Below, piece after piece: positions 1-5,474 of a stretch of 5,606 nt of DNA. How positions within the stretch are numbered: the stretch's first letter is position 1; the number at the start of each line of letters is the position of its first letter. The notes under the pieces are model-generated. The model was not told the origin of the DNA. It was given only the letters and a program-made list of their open reading frames with translations, and made no database searches. This DNA comes from Candidatus Acetothermia bacterium. GTDB lineage: Bacteria; Bipolaricaulota; Bipolaricaulia; Bipolaricaulales; Bipolaricaulaceae. Made by a program: the position numbers and the translations under genes. The stretch spans positions 1 to 5,606 of the forward strand of contig PUMK01000108.1 of the NCBI GenBank assembly GCA_003551325.1, read 5' to 3'.

Positions 1-1
1 A

Positions 2-1174
2 GCGTATGGCGGGTTGGTCTTTCCCCTTGCGCTGTTCATCGAGGCGCCGATCATCATGCTGTTGGCGGCGTCAACCACGCTAAGCCGCGATCAGCAGGCC
101 TATCGGAAGCTGCGCCGCTACACGCACACCCTTAGTGCCTCGTTGACCCTGTTGCACGTCCTGATTGCGTTCACGCCGCTCTACTACCTCGTGGCCCGGG
201 GAGCCATTGGTGCTCCGGAAGCGATCGTGGAGCCGGGGCGCCTGGGCCTGATGATCATGCTACCGTGGACATGGTCGATCGGCTTCCGCAGGTTCAACCA
301 GGGCGTGCTCATCCGCTGTGGGCACTCCATGTCGGTGGGTGTCGGTACGGGCATCCGTCTCGTCGCTAACTTTGGGACGCTGGCCATCGGTTATCGCCTT
401 GGCCTCCCGGGGATCGTGGTGGCCGCCACCGCGACGGCGGCGGGGGTTATGGCCGAAGCGTTGTTCGTGGGGATCAGGGTGCGCCCGCTGATCCACGGCA
501 AGCTGCCCCAGGAGGTTCGCGGTGCGCCGTTGGTCTTTCGAGACTTCCTCCGCTTCTATCTGCCCTTGTCGCTGACGCCGCTGATCTTCCTCCTCTCCCG
601 CCCCATCGGTAGCGCTGCGATCAGTCGGATGCCTGATCCTATCGATGCACTGGCCGTGTGGCCCGTACTCACCGGTGTGGTGTTCCTGGTACGCAGCGCG
701 GGGATGGCCTACAACGAAGTGGCTGTAGCGATGCTCGATCGACAGGGCTCCTGGCCAGCCATCAAGCGCTTCGCCTGGCTTCTCAGTCTGCTCAGCAGTG
801 TGTTGATCGTTGTGCTTGCCTTTACGCCATCCGGCAGGCTGTGGATGGAACGGGTGGCGGGATTGTCGCCAAGGTTGGCGGCCCTGGGGGCAGATGGCCT
901 GTGGCTTGCGCTACTGCTCCCCGCACTGACGGTCCTGCAGAACTGGCTGCAGGGTGTTGTTCTGTACAGTCGTCGCACACGGGCGATCACCGAGGCTGTG
1001 GGGTTGTTCTTCCTGTTCAACGTGGCGATTCTCCTCGGAGGTGTTCTATGGGCTGGCGTCTCGGGCTTGTTCGTGGCGCTGGTGGCGATGACGCTGGGCG
1101 AACTGGTCCGTACGGCGTGGCTTGCCTACCGTAGCCGGAGTGTCCGCAGCGAACTTCAAATCCGTGATTCCTGA
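2..1174 (+). CDS. MATE/MOP-superfamily polytopic membrane protein, ANKH-like layout (5' end missing)
   Basis: The frame is open to the left edge, so the true start probably lies upstream; a TTG at 14 is only an internal candidate. Counting from that TTG, about 11 hydrophobic segments are visible (roughly residues 5-23, 36-61, 77-91, 108-130, 134-154, 177-196, 213-235, 253-274, 292-319, 329-349, 349-370). With one more helix upstream this would give the 12 helices usual in the MOP flippase superfamily. A repeated-half layout is suggested by the loop around residue 177 (FLRFYLPLSLTPL followed by SRPI). The order of landmarks, a 'W/F..G.L....S..VG' stretch near 86-110 and the 'F..PL.L......SRPI' stretch near 179-198, recalls eukaryotic ANKH and its bacterial relatives; that resemblance is from memory. 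The cargo is unknown. The next gene starts 140 bases downstream on the same strand, and joint transcription is possible but not shown. I am sure of a multi-spanning transporter-like protein, less so of the subfamily. Confidence 0.8.
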   Translation, partial: AYGGLVFPLALFIEAPIIMLLAASTTLSRDQQAYRKLRRYTHTLSASLTLLHVLIAFTPLYYLVARGAIGAPEAIVEPGRLGLMIMLPWTWSIGFRRFNQGVLIRCGHSMSVGVGTGIRLVANFGTLAIGYRLGLPGIVVAATATAAGVMAEALFVGIRVRPLIHGKLPQEVRGAPLVFRDFLRFYLPLSLTPLIFLLSRPIGSAAISRMPDPIDALAVWPVLTGVVFLVRSAGMAYNEVAVAMLDRQGSWPAIKRFAWLLSLLSSVLIVVLAFTPSGRLWMERVAGLSPRLAALGADGLWLALLLPALTVLQNWLQGVVLYSRRTRAITEAVGLFFLFNVAILLGGVLWAGVSGLFVALVAMTLGELVRTAWLAYRSRSVRSELQIRDS

Positions 1175-1302
1175 AGATGTGTCTGACGCTTGCGCATCAG
1201 CGTTCGATGCCTTCTGCCATTGCCCCGGATGTACACATCGGTAGCTTAGCGTAGAGTATTGGGGGCGGATGCCCAAGAGCGTTGTCAGTGGCCATGTGGG
1301 AA

Positions 1303-1308
1303 AGGAGG
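1303..1308 (+). promoter_or_regulatory. Ribosome binding site that fixes the start of the PurA-like gene
   Basis: A perfect AGGAGG (inside AAAGGAGG) lies six bases before the TTG at 1315. It decides in favour of that TTG over upstream in-frame TTG, GTG and ATG codons at 1282, 1288 and 1294. The protein then begins [17 protein letters not shown], which puts the P-loop where the family has it. Confidence 0.85.
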
Positions 1309-1314
1309 ACCACG

Positions 1315-2361
1315 TTGAGCGGAACTGTGCACGTTGTGGTGGGCGCGCAGTACGGTGATGAGGGAAAGGGCAAGGTAGCAGCGTTCCTTACGATGGAGCG
1401 CACAATCGGCAGTGCCGTGCGGTGCGGTGTGGGACCGAACGCAGGGCACGGACTGTGCGTTACGCTGCCCAAGGGTACGCGTGAGGTAGAGTGCCGTCAT
1501 GTCCCGTGCGGTTTCGTGAGCCCTGACACCTCGCTCTATGTGGCCCCCGGAACCGCTGTGGATCCGGTGGTACTGAGGAAGGAACTCAACGCGCTCGACA
1601 AGCTGGGTCCCGACGTCCGAGGTCGTCTCAGGATCGACGCGCGGTGCCCGATCATCGAGACGCGGCATAGAGAGGCAGAAACGGGGGGCAGCTATCTCCA
1701 TACCCAGATCGGATCCATGGTGTCCGGCTGTGGGCCACTCAACGCTGAGCGCGCTCTGCGCGATGGGGATGTCCGTTTCGCTAGCCAGATCGAAGAGCTC
1801 TCTCCCTATGTGACCGAAGGCGTGCCGAGGTTGCTCGTCGATGAGCTTCGGGCGGGCAGGGACGTGCTCTTGGAGGGTACCCAGGGGTTTGGGCTGTCGT
1901 TGGTCCATGGAACCTACCCCTACGTAACGAGCAAGGACACCACCGCCTCCCAGTGTCTCACCGACGCCGGACTCGGACCCGCGTGGAAGATTGACGTCAT
2001 CGTTTGTGTGAAGCCCTACACCACGCGTGCCGGAACAGGACCGCTGACCGGAGAGGGTGACCCGACGGTGAAGGATGTCCGCGAGCGAGAGATTCGGCCT
2101 GGGGTTGTCGTCGGTGAACACCGTCGCGTTGGGGTGTTCGATCCGGACTTGGTCTCACGGGCTCTGACCGTGAACAGTGCCACGGGGATCGCTGTCACGA
2201 ATCTCGATAGAATACGGCCCGAAGATCATGGCAAGATCCGACGTGTTGATCTCTCCCCACCTTCCAGGGAGTTCCTCGATGGGCTCGAGCATCGCTATGG
2301 GATACCGGTAGTGCTCGTCTCCACAGGCGCGGAACTGCGTCACACATTCGTCTGCAGGTGA
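1315..2361 (+). CDS. purA: Divergent short adenylosuccinate synthetase (PurA/PurZ-type) homologue
   Basis: The family joins IMP and aspartate with GTP to give adenylosuccinate, the first step from IMP to AMP; phage PurZ makes the 2-amino analogue. From TTG 1315 the protein has 348 residues, against about 430 for ordinary bacterial PurA and about 340-350 for archaeal PurA and phage PurZ. The P-loop QYGDEGKGK (12-20) keeps the catalytic Asp15, which classical PurZ replaces with Ser. PNAGH (41-45) keeps the catalytic His. [21 protein letters not shown] (187-210) is the archaeal-type form of this block. Three substrate contacts look altered: IGSMVSGCG (132-140) where PurA has [18 protein letters not shown] (263-271) where PurA has GTTTGRRRR; TNLD (295-298) for the guanine-reading TKLD. 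It is followed at once by yjbQ. Family membership is certain. Whether it makes adenylosuccinate is not: it could be a housekeeping short PurA, a PurZ0-like enzyme or a relative with another substrate. Confidence 0.9.
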   Translation: MSGTVHVVVGAQYGDEGKGKVAAFLTMERTIGSAVRCGVGPNAGHGLCVTLPKGTREVECRHVPCGFVSPDTSLYVAPGTAVDPVVLRKELNALDKLGPDVRGRLRIDARCPIIETRHREAETGGSYLHTQIGSMVSGCGPLNAERALRDGDVRFASQIEELSPYVTEGVPRLLVDELRAGRDVLLEGTQGFGLSLVHGTYPYVTSKDTTASQCLTDAGLGPAWKIDVIVCVKPYTTRAGTGPLTGEGDPTVKDVREREIRPGVVVGEHRRVGVFDPDLVSRALTVNSATGIAVTNLDRIRPEDHGKIRRVDLSPPSREFLDGLEHRYGIPVVLVSTGAELRHTFVCR

Positions 2362-2374
2362 AGGAAGAGGTGTG

Positions 2375-2794
2375 ATGAGAGCCTATCGGAAGGAGCTATG
2401 GATGGAGGTCCCTGCGCGTCGTGGTTTCGTCAACATCACGCCTCGGGTGTCCGAGGCGATCGATGAAAGCGGGGTCGCGGAAGGCTTGTGCCTGGTCAAC
2501 GCGATGCACATCACGGCCAGCGTGTTCATCAACGACGACGAAACGGGTCTCCACGGAGACTACGAGCAGTGGTTGGAGCGTCTGGCCCCCCATGAGCCGG
2601 TTGACGCCTATGCCCATAACCGGACCGGAGAGGATAACGCAGATGCACACCTCAAGCGCCAGATCATGGGCCGAGAGGTGGTTGTGGCCGTGACCGCGGG
2701 GAAGCTGGACTTAGGGCCTTGGGAGCAGATCTTCTACGGGGAGTTCGACGGTCGCCGCCGCAAGCGCGTACTTATCAAGGTCATCGGTGCATAG
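2375..2794 (+). CDS. yjbQ: YjbQ/UPF0047 family protein (secondary thiamine-phosphate synthase type)
   Basis: This is a compact soluble protein of 139 residues, close to the family's usual 135-140. It is full of family blocks: [19 protein letters not shown] (5-23), [17 protein letters not shown] (37-53), [14 protein letters not shown] (81-94) and [18 protein letters not shown] (114-131). The conserved His45, the acidic DDE after FIN, and Asp87/Asn88/His92 are the likely active-site or metal residues of the family. E. coli YjbQ shows weak thiamin-phosphate synthase activity, but the physiological role of the family is not settled. I chose ATG 2375, with AAGGA at 2361-2365 overlapping the last base of the preceding stop; GTG at 2372, one codon earlier, is an alternative. 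The short gap from the PurA-like gene implies co-transcription and perhaps translational coupling. No TPP riboswitch is visible upstream of the pair, so thiamine control is unsupported. Confidence 0.93.
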   Translation: MRAYRKELWMEVPARRGFVNITPRVSEAIDESGVAEGLCLVNAMHITASVFINDDETGLHGDYEQWLERLAPHEPVDAYAHNRTGEDNADAHLKRQIMGREVVVAVTAGKLDLGPWEQIFYGEFDGRRRKRVLIKVIGA

Positions 2795-2803
2795 AGCGTG
2801 CTC

Positions 2804-2849
2804 CGTCAGCGTTCCTCCAGAGCCGCACGTGGTACGCCGGAGTCTGACG
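2804..2849 (+). repeat. Imperfect inverted repeat just after yjbQ
   Basis: CGTCAG (2804-2809) is the reverse complement of CTGACG (2844-2849), and inside it GCGT (2809-2812) can face ACGC (2834-2837). It begins ten bases after the yjbQ stop and could be a 3' hairpin of the operon message. No T-run follows, so it is not a standard intrinsic terminator. Confidence 0.3.
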
Positions 2850-2891
2850 AAACCTCCTCGGGGTGTAGGGTCTGCTTTGTGTGCCCTCAGG

Positions 2892-2914
2892 GTTTGCGCC
2901 TAGCCGTTTGCGCC
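2892..2914 (+). repeat. Short direct repeat GTTTGCGCC x2
   Basis: GTTTGCGCC occurs at 2892-2900 and again at 2906-2914, a period of 14 bases, in the spacer between yjbQ and the tRNA. It might be a protein-binding site or chance. No gene is supported in 2795-3029; a 72-codon open frame there has no ribosome binding site and an unconvincing composition. Confidence 0.35.
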
Positions 2915-2990
2915 AAAGTGACTGCCAGGGGCCACACCTTCTGGTCAACGGGACTTGCTTCCTCAGCAGAGGAAAGGGGGGTTCGGGGGG

Positions 2991-3019
2991 TTGTGTGCCT
3001 CTCGCACTCTAGCTAAGCT
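2991..3019 (+). promoter_or_regulatory. Candidate promoter of tRNA-Gln
   Basis: TTGTGT (2991-2996) and TAAGCT (3014-3019) are 17 bases apart and fit the loose TTGnnn / TAnnnT form seen in high-GC bacteria. Transcription would start near 3026, just before the mature 5' end at 3030. Two G6 tracts separated by TTC (2976-2990) sit directly upstream. The match is weak and rests mainly on spacing and position. Confidence 0.35.
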
Positions 3020-3035
3020 AGGGATGCCCTAGGGC
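3018..3035 (+). repeat. Nested palindromes in the tRNA leader that copy the acceptor stem
   Basis: CTAGGG (3018-3023), ATG, then CCCTAG (3027-3032) form a perfect 6-bp inverted repeat. It overlaps the palindrome GCCCTAGGGC (3026-3035), which runs into the 5' acceptor strand. GCCCTAG at 3026-3032 is also identical to the 3' acceptor strand plus discriminator base at 3094-3100. A smaller palindrome, CTAGC-TAA-GCTAG, lies at 3009-3021. Confidence 0.7.
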
Positions 3036-3103
3036 GTAGCCAAGCGGTAAGGCAGCGGGCTTTGGACCCGTGATCGGAGGTTCGAATCCTCCCGCCCTAG
3101 CCA
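3030..3103 (+). tRNA. trnQ: tRNA-Gln (anticodon UUG), CCA encoded
   Basis: All arms fold. The acceptor TAGGGCG (3030-3036) pairs with CGCCCTA (3093-3099), followed by discriminator G and encoded CCA (3101-3103). The anticodon arm has stem 3055-3059/3067-3071 around the loop CTTTGGA, giving anticodon TTG at 3062-3064, which reads CAA (and CAG by wobble). The T arm is GGAGG/CCTCC around TTCGAAT (3081-3087). The D arm contains AGCCAAGCGGTAAGGCA, typical of bacterial tRNA-Gln. There is no intron and no mismatch apart from one G-T pair in the anticodon stem. It stands alone, without neighbouring tRNAs. No clear intrinsic terminator follows. Confidence 0.98.
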
Positions 3104-3435
3104 CCGCTGAAAAGACCTTCTATTCTGCACTACAGCGATTAGGGGTTCAGAGGATTCGAACTGGTGGACTGCCAGGTGTGAACAGACGTTGGCCGATTCT
3201 CCCTTCCGGTACAGCTTTCTGCGCCCGTGCAGCTCCCCCGAGCCGTGGACTACCTGTCCATCGACCCCGCCCTACTCCCCCACCTCTGGGGATTAGCTCA
3301 CGCCTAACCTCGCCATTCCATCCGCCCAAGCAGATCGCCCTCCGGCAATCCCGGGGCGGCTCACTCGTGCTCTAAGCAATACACTGTTATGAGTCTGCGT
3401 GAACTGTCGGGGTACTTCTGCATGATCGCAAAGTC
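3104..3435. other. Spacer without a supported gene; inverted copy of the tRNA T-arm at 3150-3161
   Basis: No reading frame here has a ribosome binding site or recognisable protein content, and the open frame that runs through it begins inside the tRNA. The one notable element is GAGGATTCGAAC (3150-3161), a 12-base inverted copy of the T-arm sequence at 3080-3091. The flanks of this copy do not fold into a T stem, so it is not a second tRNA. The region may be debris from past insertion next to the tRNA. Confidence 0.5.
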
Positions 3436-3687
3436 ATGGTCCTTCAGCCAGACCTAGGTTTTCACGGTTCCGTCTCCCCCAAGGTGATCCCAATCCAGCA
3501 CCCCAGAGCTTCCCGGCTCAACGACAGCCTTGCCCAAGCATACGGGAAGCTTGACCAGAAGAATGTCACGGCTTGGCTTGATGTTCGGAATCACGCTGCG
3601 CATGGGGAGCACGATGCATATACTGCCGTACAGGTGGGCCTTTCCATCGATGCAGTCCGCGATTTCACAACACGTCATGCTCTGTGA
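3436..3687 (+). pseudogene. Remnant of a HEPN-type domain protein (C-terminal part, RNxxxH motif)
   Basis: The 83-codon frame has a protein-like stretch from about residue 28 to the end: LNDSLAQAYGKLDQKNV, then TAWLDVRNHAAHGEHDAY and a closing helix ending VRDFTTRHAL. Arg51-Asn52 with His56 gives the R-x4-H signature of HEPN RNase-type domains, and the 'W..vRN.AAHG..d.Yt..qV' pattern is familiar from C-terminal HEPN-like helices of bacterial hypothetical proteins. The first 27 residues are not protein-like. There is no ribosome binding site before ATG 3436, and the frame is closed 36 bases upstream by TGA at 3400. I therefore read it as the surviving 3' end of a longer, decayed gene. A small intact gene cannot be excluded. 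It faces the end of the AlbA_2 gene. Confidence 0.5.
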
Positions 3688-3770
3688 AGCCAGTACCCCC
3701 TCACCCAATCCTATACCGATGCCGCTCCCGCCTCTGGAAGGTGTCGTGGATGAGGTGCGAGAGTTCCTGT

Positions 3771-3788
3771 CCGCTGGCCGGCCAGTGG
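3771..3788. repeat. Palindromic hairpin between two convergent 3' ends
   Basis: CTGGCCGGCCAG (3774-3785) is a perfect 12-base palindrome; with one G-T pair it extends to 3771-3788. It lies between the HEPN-like remnant and the stop of the minus-strand gene, where a bidirectional 3' hairpin would be expected. No T-run flanks it on either strand. Confidence 0.4.
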
Positions 3789-3815
3789 AACAGCCGCCTG
3801 GGCGTGTCTCAGAGC

Positions 3816-5186
3816 TCACGAGCCTAGGAGGGCTTGTCCACTGCGGAACCAGCGGCGGCGCGGATCCTGGGGGCCAGAACCGATGGCTACCGTCAGCCCG
3901 CGCTCGGCAAGGCGGGCCAGTCGGTGCTGCGTCGCCCGCTTGGTGAGGCCGACCTGCGCGGAGACCTCGGCGGTGGAACGTCCATCCGGCGTGTCGAGGA
4001 ACGCCAGGATCTCCTGTTCAACGGGATCGGTCACGGGAGCTGTAGCGGGCACAGCTCGCAGGACCACCCGGAACCGAAGCCCGACCTCGGCCAGCTCAGG
4101 GGGCGGTAGTCCTGCGGCAGCACAGGCAGCGCTCATCCGCTGGATCCCGCTGCCCCACTGTTCGATGAACCCCAACTCCTTGAACACCCTCCCGAGCACC
4201 CGGTTGCGCAGCCGCGAGATTCCCTCCCGCAGTTCCTCGATGGTCAGCCCAGGGAGGAGGATCCCTGGATTCTCGACCTCAACTCGATCGTCGAACACGG
4301 CCGCGCGGATGGGTGCCCCGCGCTGGGCGTAGTCCGCGTGGACGACGGCGTTGACCAGCGCCTCGCGCAGGGCTGCAGGGGGAACGGCTGGCAGATCGCG
4401 CCGCTTGAGTTGTGTGATCTCCGTTCCCATCCGGGTGTTGCGCTCCACGAAGGCGATCGCGGCTTCGATGGCGTGCACCGGGTACTCACGGTACTCCGCA
4501 CGATCTTGGAATCTGCTGCGGTCTGTACCGGCGAAGCATGCGGCCTGGATCCAGGCATCCGGCAAGTGTGCAAGCCGATTCCGGCCGAAGAGGATGATGC
4601 CCCCCATGGTGGGGACGCTTCGGCCCTGGTGCTCGACGACGAGGCCCAGACTTACAAGGTCTCTGCGACGCAGCCGCCTGAGCTGCGAGAAGCACTGCGA
4701 AACTGCTGCGAAGTCGATCTCTTCGGAGCTCAGCTCGGGCACAGGTTGTTCGTCGAAGCTCTCTTGTGATGTGCTGCGGCGCAATTCGGCGATCAGAGCT
4801 GCGTCTGCTTGGCGGTTGGTCGAGCCGAGGCGCACATAGGTGCCCCGCTCCGGTCCGACGGCCTTCAGGTAGTGAGGGCGCAACGCGCTCGGATGGACCT
4901 CCACCACGACGAGGTGCGCGCTGCGCCAAGACACGATCTCGATCTCGGGGAGCAAGGTAGGCCTGATCGAGTCTGCCACGAGGTTCGCGATGCGCCGCTC
5001 GAGCGCCAGCGGATCATCAACACCGATGATGTGCCGTGTGGCGTCTTCGATGCCGATGATCAGTCTGCCCCCTGCCGAGTTGGCGAAGGCCACCAGCGTG
5101 CGCAGAGCCGGCTCTGGCGAAGAAAGATCCCGCTTGAGCTCAAGGGTCTTGCCTTCCGGCACACGCAGTATCTGCTCAAGGCTCAT
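3816..5186 (-). CDS. AlbA_2 (Schlafen-like) / ATPase-domain / winged-helix putative transcriptional regulator
   Basis: A soluble protein of 456 residues from ATG 5186. An AlbA_2 domain fills about residues 1-140: EGKTLELKRD (11-20) is the usual entry motif, then FANSAGGRLIIGIED (34-48) and GVDD (55-58). A GHKL-ATPase-like domain of the RecG-associated HATPase_c_4 type follows: REALVNAVVHADY (274-286, with Asn279, His283 and Asp285), VEVENPG (302-308) and WGSGIQRM (344-351). The C-terminal third (about 385-435) has a winged-helix look, with TAEVSAQVGLTKRATQHRLARL as recognition region. Proteins with this order are usually annotated as transcriptional regulators or ATP-binding proteins, and some AlbA_2 proteins belong to defence loci. 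The frame stays open upstream to GTG 5264, but the extra 26 residues are not protein-like and the domain begins properly at 5186. The nearest ribosome binding site (GGAG, about 13 bases away) is weak. Domains are clear; DNA target and role are unknown. Confidence 0.9.
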   Translation of the reverse strand: MSLEQILRVPEGKTLELKRDLSSPEPALRTLVAFANSAGGRLIIGIEDATRHIIGVDDPLALERRIANLVADSIRPTLLPEIEIVSWRSAHLVVVEVHPSALRPHYLKAVGPERGTYVRLGSTNRQADAALIAELRRSTSQESFDEQPVPELSSEEIDFAAVSQCFSQLRRLRRRDLVSLGLVVEHQGRSVPTMGGIILFGRNRLAHLPDAWIQAACFAGTDRSRFQDRAEYREYPVHAIEAAIAFVERNTRMGTEITQLKRRDLPAVPPAALREALVNAVVHADYAQRGAPIRAAVFDDRVEVENPGILLPGLTIEELREGISRLRNRVLGRVFKELGFIEQWGSGIQRMSAACAAAGLPPPELAEVGLRFRVVLRAVPATAPVTDPVEQEILAFLDTPDGRSTAEVSAQVGLTKRATQHRLARLAERGLTVAIGSGPQDPRRRWFRSGQALLGS

Positions 5187-5474
5187 GCTGCGAAGTGTAC
5201 TCCGAAGCGATGGCGCGGTCGAGCCTTCGCAGTATCCCCCAGCCCTCAAGAAGGGGGCATACACGCCTCAAGGGAAGCACTGTCTCCGGGGCATCGGCCG
5301 GCGTTCCGGCTTCTGTGTGTGTCGAGATGATGCTGTGTGCAGGCCCCGAGCCGTTCAGTTTGACGATCGCTCGCTGCCACCGGTTGAGGCAGCCAACGGA
5401 TCACCCCAGTCCTGGGGGAAGCACGAGCCTTCGAATCCAGGACTCCGCGTCTGAGATCGCCGACATGGGCCTGG
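5187..5474. other. Spacer between the vapC-like gene and the AlbA_2 gene
   Basis: Both flanking genes run on the minus strand, so this stretch should hold the 3' end of the toxin message and the promoter and leader of the AlbA_2 gene. I see no reading frame worth calling and no convincing promoter hexamer pair. A small inverted repeat, CCCT-TCTTG-AGGG on the minus strand, lies near 5240-5255. Confidence 0.45.
5408..5444 (-). repeat. 8-bp inverted repeat after the vapC-like stop
   Basis: AGTCCTGG (5408-5415) is the reverse complement of CCAGGACT (5437-5444), with a 21-base spacer. Seen from the minus strand it begins about 30 bases after the toxin stop and may form a 3' hairpin. AGTCCTGG also sits in a second palindrome, CCCCAG-TC-CTGGGG (5404-5417). 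No T-run follows on the minus strand, so a terminator call is tentative. Confidence 0.35.

Noticed and set aside
658..1134. Open frame of 158 codons within the membrane protein gene
   Set aside because: It is an out-of-frame shadow, rich in Arg, Cys and Gly, with no domain, inside a clearly coding transporter frame.
1282..1314. Upstream TTG, GTG and ATG starts for the PurA-like gene
   Set aside because: They would place the perfect AGGAGG inside the coding region and add residues before the conserved beta strand; TTG 1315 has ideal spacing.
1175..1314. Candidate promoter TTGCCC (1220-1225) / TAGCTT (1242-1247) before the PurA-like gene, and a TPP-type riboswitch for the yjbQ operon
   Set aside because: The hexamers match poorly at 16-base spacing, and none of the conserved TPP-riboswitch elements is present.
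1285..2121. Long open frame (278 codons) on the minus strand inside the PurA-like gene
   Set aside because: It lies opposite a gene with unmistakable PurA motifs, has low-complexity shadow composition and no recognisable domain; it is open only because of the high GC content.
2798..3016. 72-codon open frame between yjbQ and the tRNA
   Set aside because: No ribosome binding site, Ser/Arg/Cys-rich shadow-like composition, and it runs over the repeats and the candidate tRNA promoter.
3070..3375. 101-codon open frame starting inside the tRNA
   Set aside because: The start overlaps the anticodon and T arms of the tRNA, and the product is Pro/Arg-rich without recognisable features.
3719..3946. 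Plus-strand frame with a protein-like start (MPLPPLEGVVDEVREFL)
   Set aside because: It quickly becomes Gly/Ala/Arg-rich and overlaps the 3' end of the AlbA_2 gene by more than 100 bases; too little to support a gene or a second remnant.
4244..4929. Several open frames on both strands within the AlbA_2 gene
   Set aside because: All are Arg/Ser/Pro-rich shadows of a minus-strand gene whose domains are clear along its whole length.
5187..5264. N-terminal extension of the AlbA_2 protein to GTG 5264
   Set aside because: The extra 26 residues are not protein-like and the domain starts properly at the ATG at 5186.
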